This document shows, piece by piece, positions 63,390 through 64,000 of a DNA stretch of 64,000 nt. The position numbers and the translations under genes are program-made. The notes under the pieces are model-generated. The model ran no database searches and was not told the DNA's origin. It saw only the letters and a list, made by a program, of their open reading frames with translations. Within the stretch, counting starts at the first letter, position 1. Each line of letters begins with the position of its first letter. Source of the DNA: Paenibacillus sp. GP183 (GTDB lineage Bacteria > Bacillota > Bacilli > Paenibacillales > NBRC-103111); assembly GCF_900104695.1 (NCBI RefSeq), contig NZ_FNSW01000001.1, forward strand, positions 4,694,501 through 4,758,500, read 5' to 3'.

Positions 63390-64000
63390 GTGAAACAGGT
63401 TTCACTGCGTCTGCGTATGACTGCCAGTATTCTATTAATTACGGTTGCGGCATTCGTCATAATCGGAGTTACTAGCTATGCTGGTACTATTGTTCCATTT
63501 GAAGATTTTGAAGCACCCTTGCAAGCTCTTTTAAGCAAAACCGTACTTGCCATAGCCATAGCCATTGCCCTTATAGCAGGTCTTTTGATTGTTCTGCTCA
63601 ATCGCGAAATCATTCTGATCAGGAAGCTTGTAACCACCAATAGAGATATTATCGAGCAAAAACAAGTTCAGGCGGATTTAATAAAAGCCAAGCAAGAAGC
63701 CGAAGATGCAAATCAAATGAAAGGGGAGTTTGTGGCGCGTATCAGCCATGAAATAAGGACTCCACTCAGCGGTATAATCGGATTAGCCCAATTAATGCAA
63801 AAAACGGCAATGAACGATATTCAAAAAGATTATCTGGACAAAATGCTAAGCTCCTCCTATGCAATGCTCGCCATTATTAATGAAATTCTCGATTTCTCCA
63901 AGGTTGAAGCCGGTAAGCTGGAGCTGGAAAGCATCTCTTTCTCACCGGAGTGGCTGCTTGGCAAGGTTGCCGATATGATTGGTGTATTTCTTATTGAAAA
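63390..64000 (+). CDS. Sensor histidine kinase (partial)
   Basis: First 203 codons of a gene cut by the right edge; GTG start behind AAGGAGG, with TATAAT near 63343 as a possible -10. Two membrane helices (about 10-32 and 52-72) flank a very short extracytoplasmic loop. Then comes a HisKA domain with ARISHEIRTPLSGIIGLAQL, the H-box with the phosphorylated His, and DFSKVEAGKLELE. The ATPase domain lies outside. The short sensor loop and H-box sequence suggest a hybrid-type kinase. Confidence 0.85.
   Translation, partial: MKQVSLRLRMTASILLITVAAFVIIGVTSYAGTIVPFEDFEAPLQALLSKTVLAIAIAIALIAGLLIVLLNREIILIRKLVTTNRDIIEQKQVQADLIKAKQEAEDANQMKGEFVARISHEIRTPLSGIIGLAQLMQKTAMNDIQKDYLDKMLSSSYAMLAIINEILDFSKVEAGKLELESISFSPEWLLGKVADMIGVFLIE

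Overview
The window comes from a low-to-mid GC, endospore-forming Firmicute, most likely Paenibacillus or a close relative (Paenibacillaceae). Supporting signs are three alpha/beta-type small acid-soluble spore proteins with sigma-G-like promoters, GerQ, a GerPA/PF-like protein, a YjcZ-type sporulation peptide, bacillithiol synthesis (BshA), a T-box leader, the DnaB/DnaI helicase-loading pair, and many TTG/GTG starts behind strong AGGAGG-type ribosome binding sites. All names come from reading motifs; no database search was run. No rRNA, tRNA or CRISPR array was seen.

Layout. 1-5.9 kb: cell-wall amidation genes gatD/murT, a stalk-domain secreted protein, small zinc-ribbon and hypothetical proteins, a minimal ATP-dependent DNA ligase domain, two SASP genes and a decayed gene. 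6-15.9 kb: RNase HI, ilvD, an aldose epimerase, T-box-controlled trpS, bshA, a third SASP gene, a DUF457-type membrane protein and gerQ. 16.1-20.8 kb: a urease operon ureABCFGD without ureE, preceded by a perfect TnrA/GlnR-type box. 21-26.5 kb: ctaB and SCO for cytochrome oxidase biogenesis, a Toprim protein, an MFS transporter, and small membrane proteins around a 40-bp tandem repeat. 26.6-38.5 kb: a HAD hydrolase, a class B PBP, asparagine synthetase, a Cof-type HAD, a broken DUF456 gene, a ThuA-like protein, a MurJ/YtgP-like flippase, DUF2515 and a stalk-domain lipoprotein. 38.6-45.6 kb: an SPFH and ribbon-helix-helix pair, a thioredoxin-like protein, ctaA, a UbiD decarboxylase, a DMT transporter, a HEPN-like protein and an SDR.

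45.7-54.3 kb is a redox and iron-sulfur block (NifU-like, YuzB, YutJ-like, mqnE, HesB/IscA, yumC, ndh, hemQ, yuiB-like) that resembles the B. subtilis yut/yuz/yum region. It contains a Rex-like operator before ndh and a cluster of four perfect DnaA boxes downstream of yumC. 54.4-64 kb: an alpha/beta hydrolase, dnaB and dnaI, a YqzM-like protein, a small Cys-rich peptide, a hexanucleotide repeat, an autoregulated MerR gene, trxA, uvrC with an insertion sequence at its stop codon, and the start of a histidine kinase.

A respiratory theme runs through the window: heme synthesis (hemQ), heme O/A (ctaB, ctaA), copper delivery (SCO), menaquinone by the futalosine route (mqnE, possibly the UbiD protein) and NADH oxidation (ndh with a Rex box). 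The least explained material is intergenic. It consists of a three-copy ~100-bp repeat, a two-copy composite element whose 21-bp hairpin arms differ in sequence but keep pairing, the 40-bp hairpin repeats, and the DnaA-box cluster.
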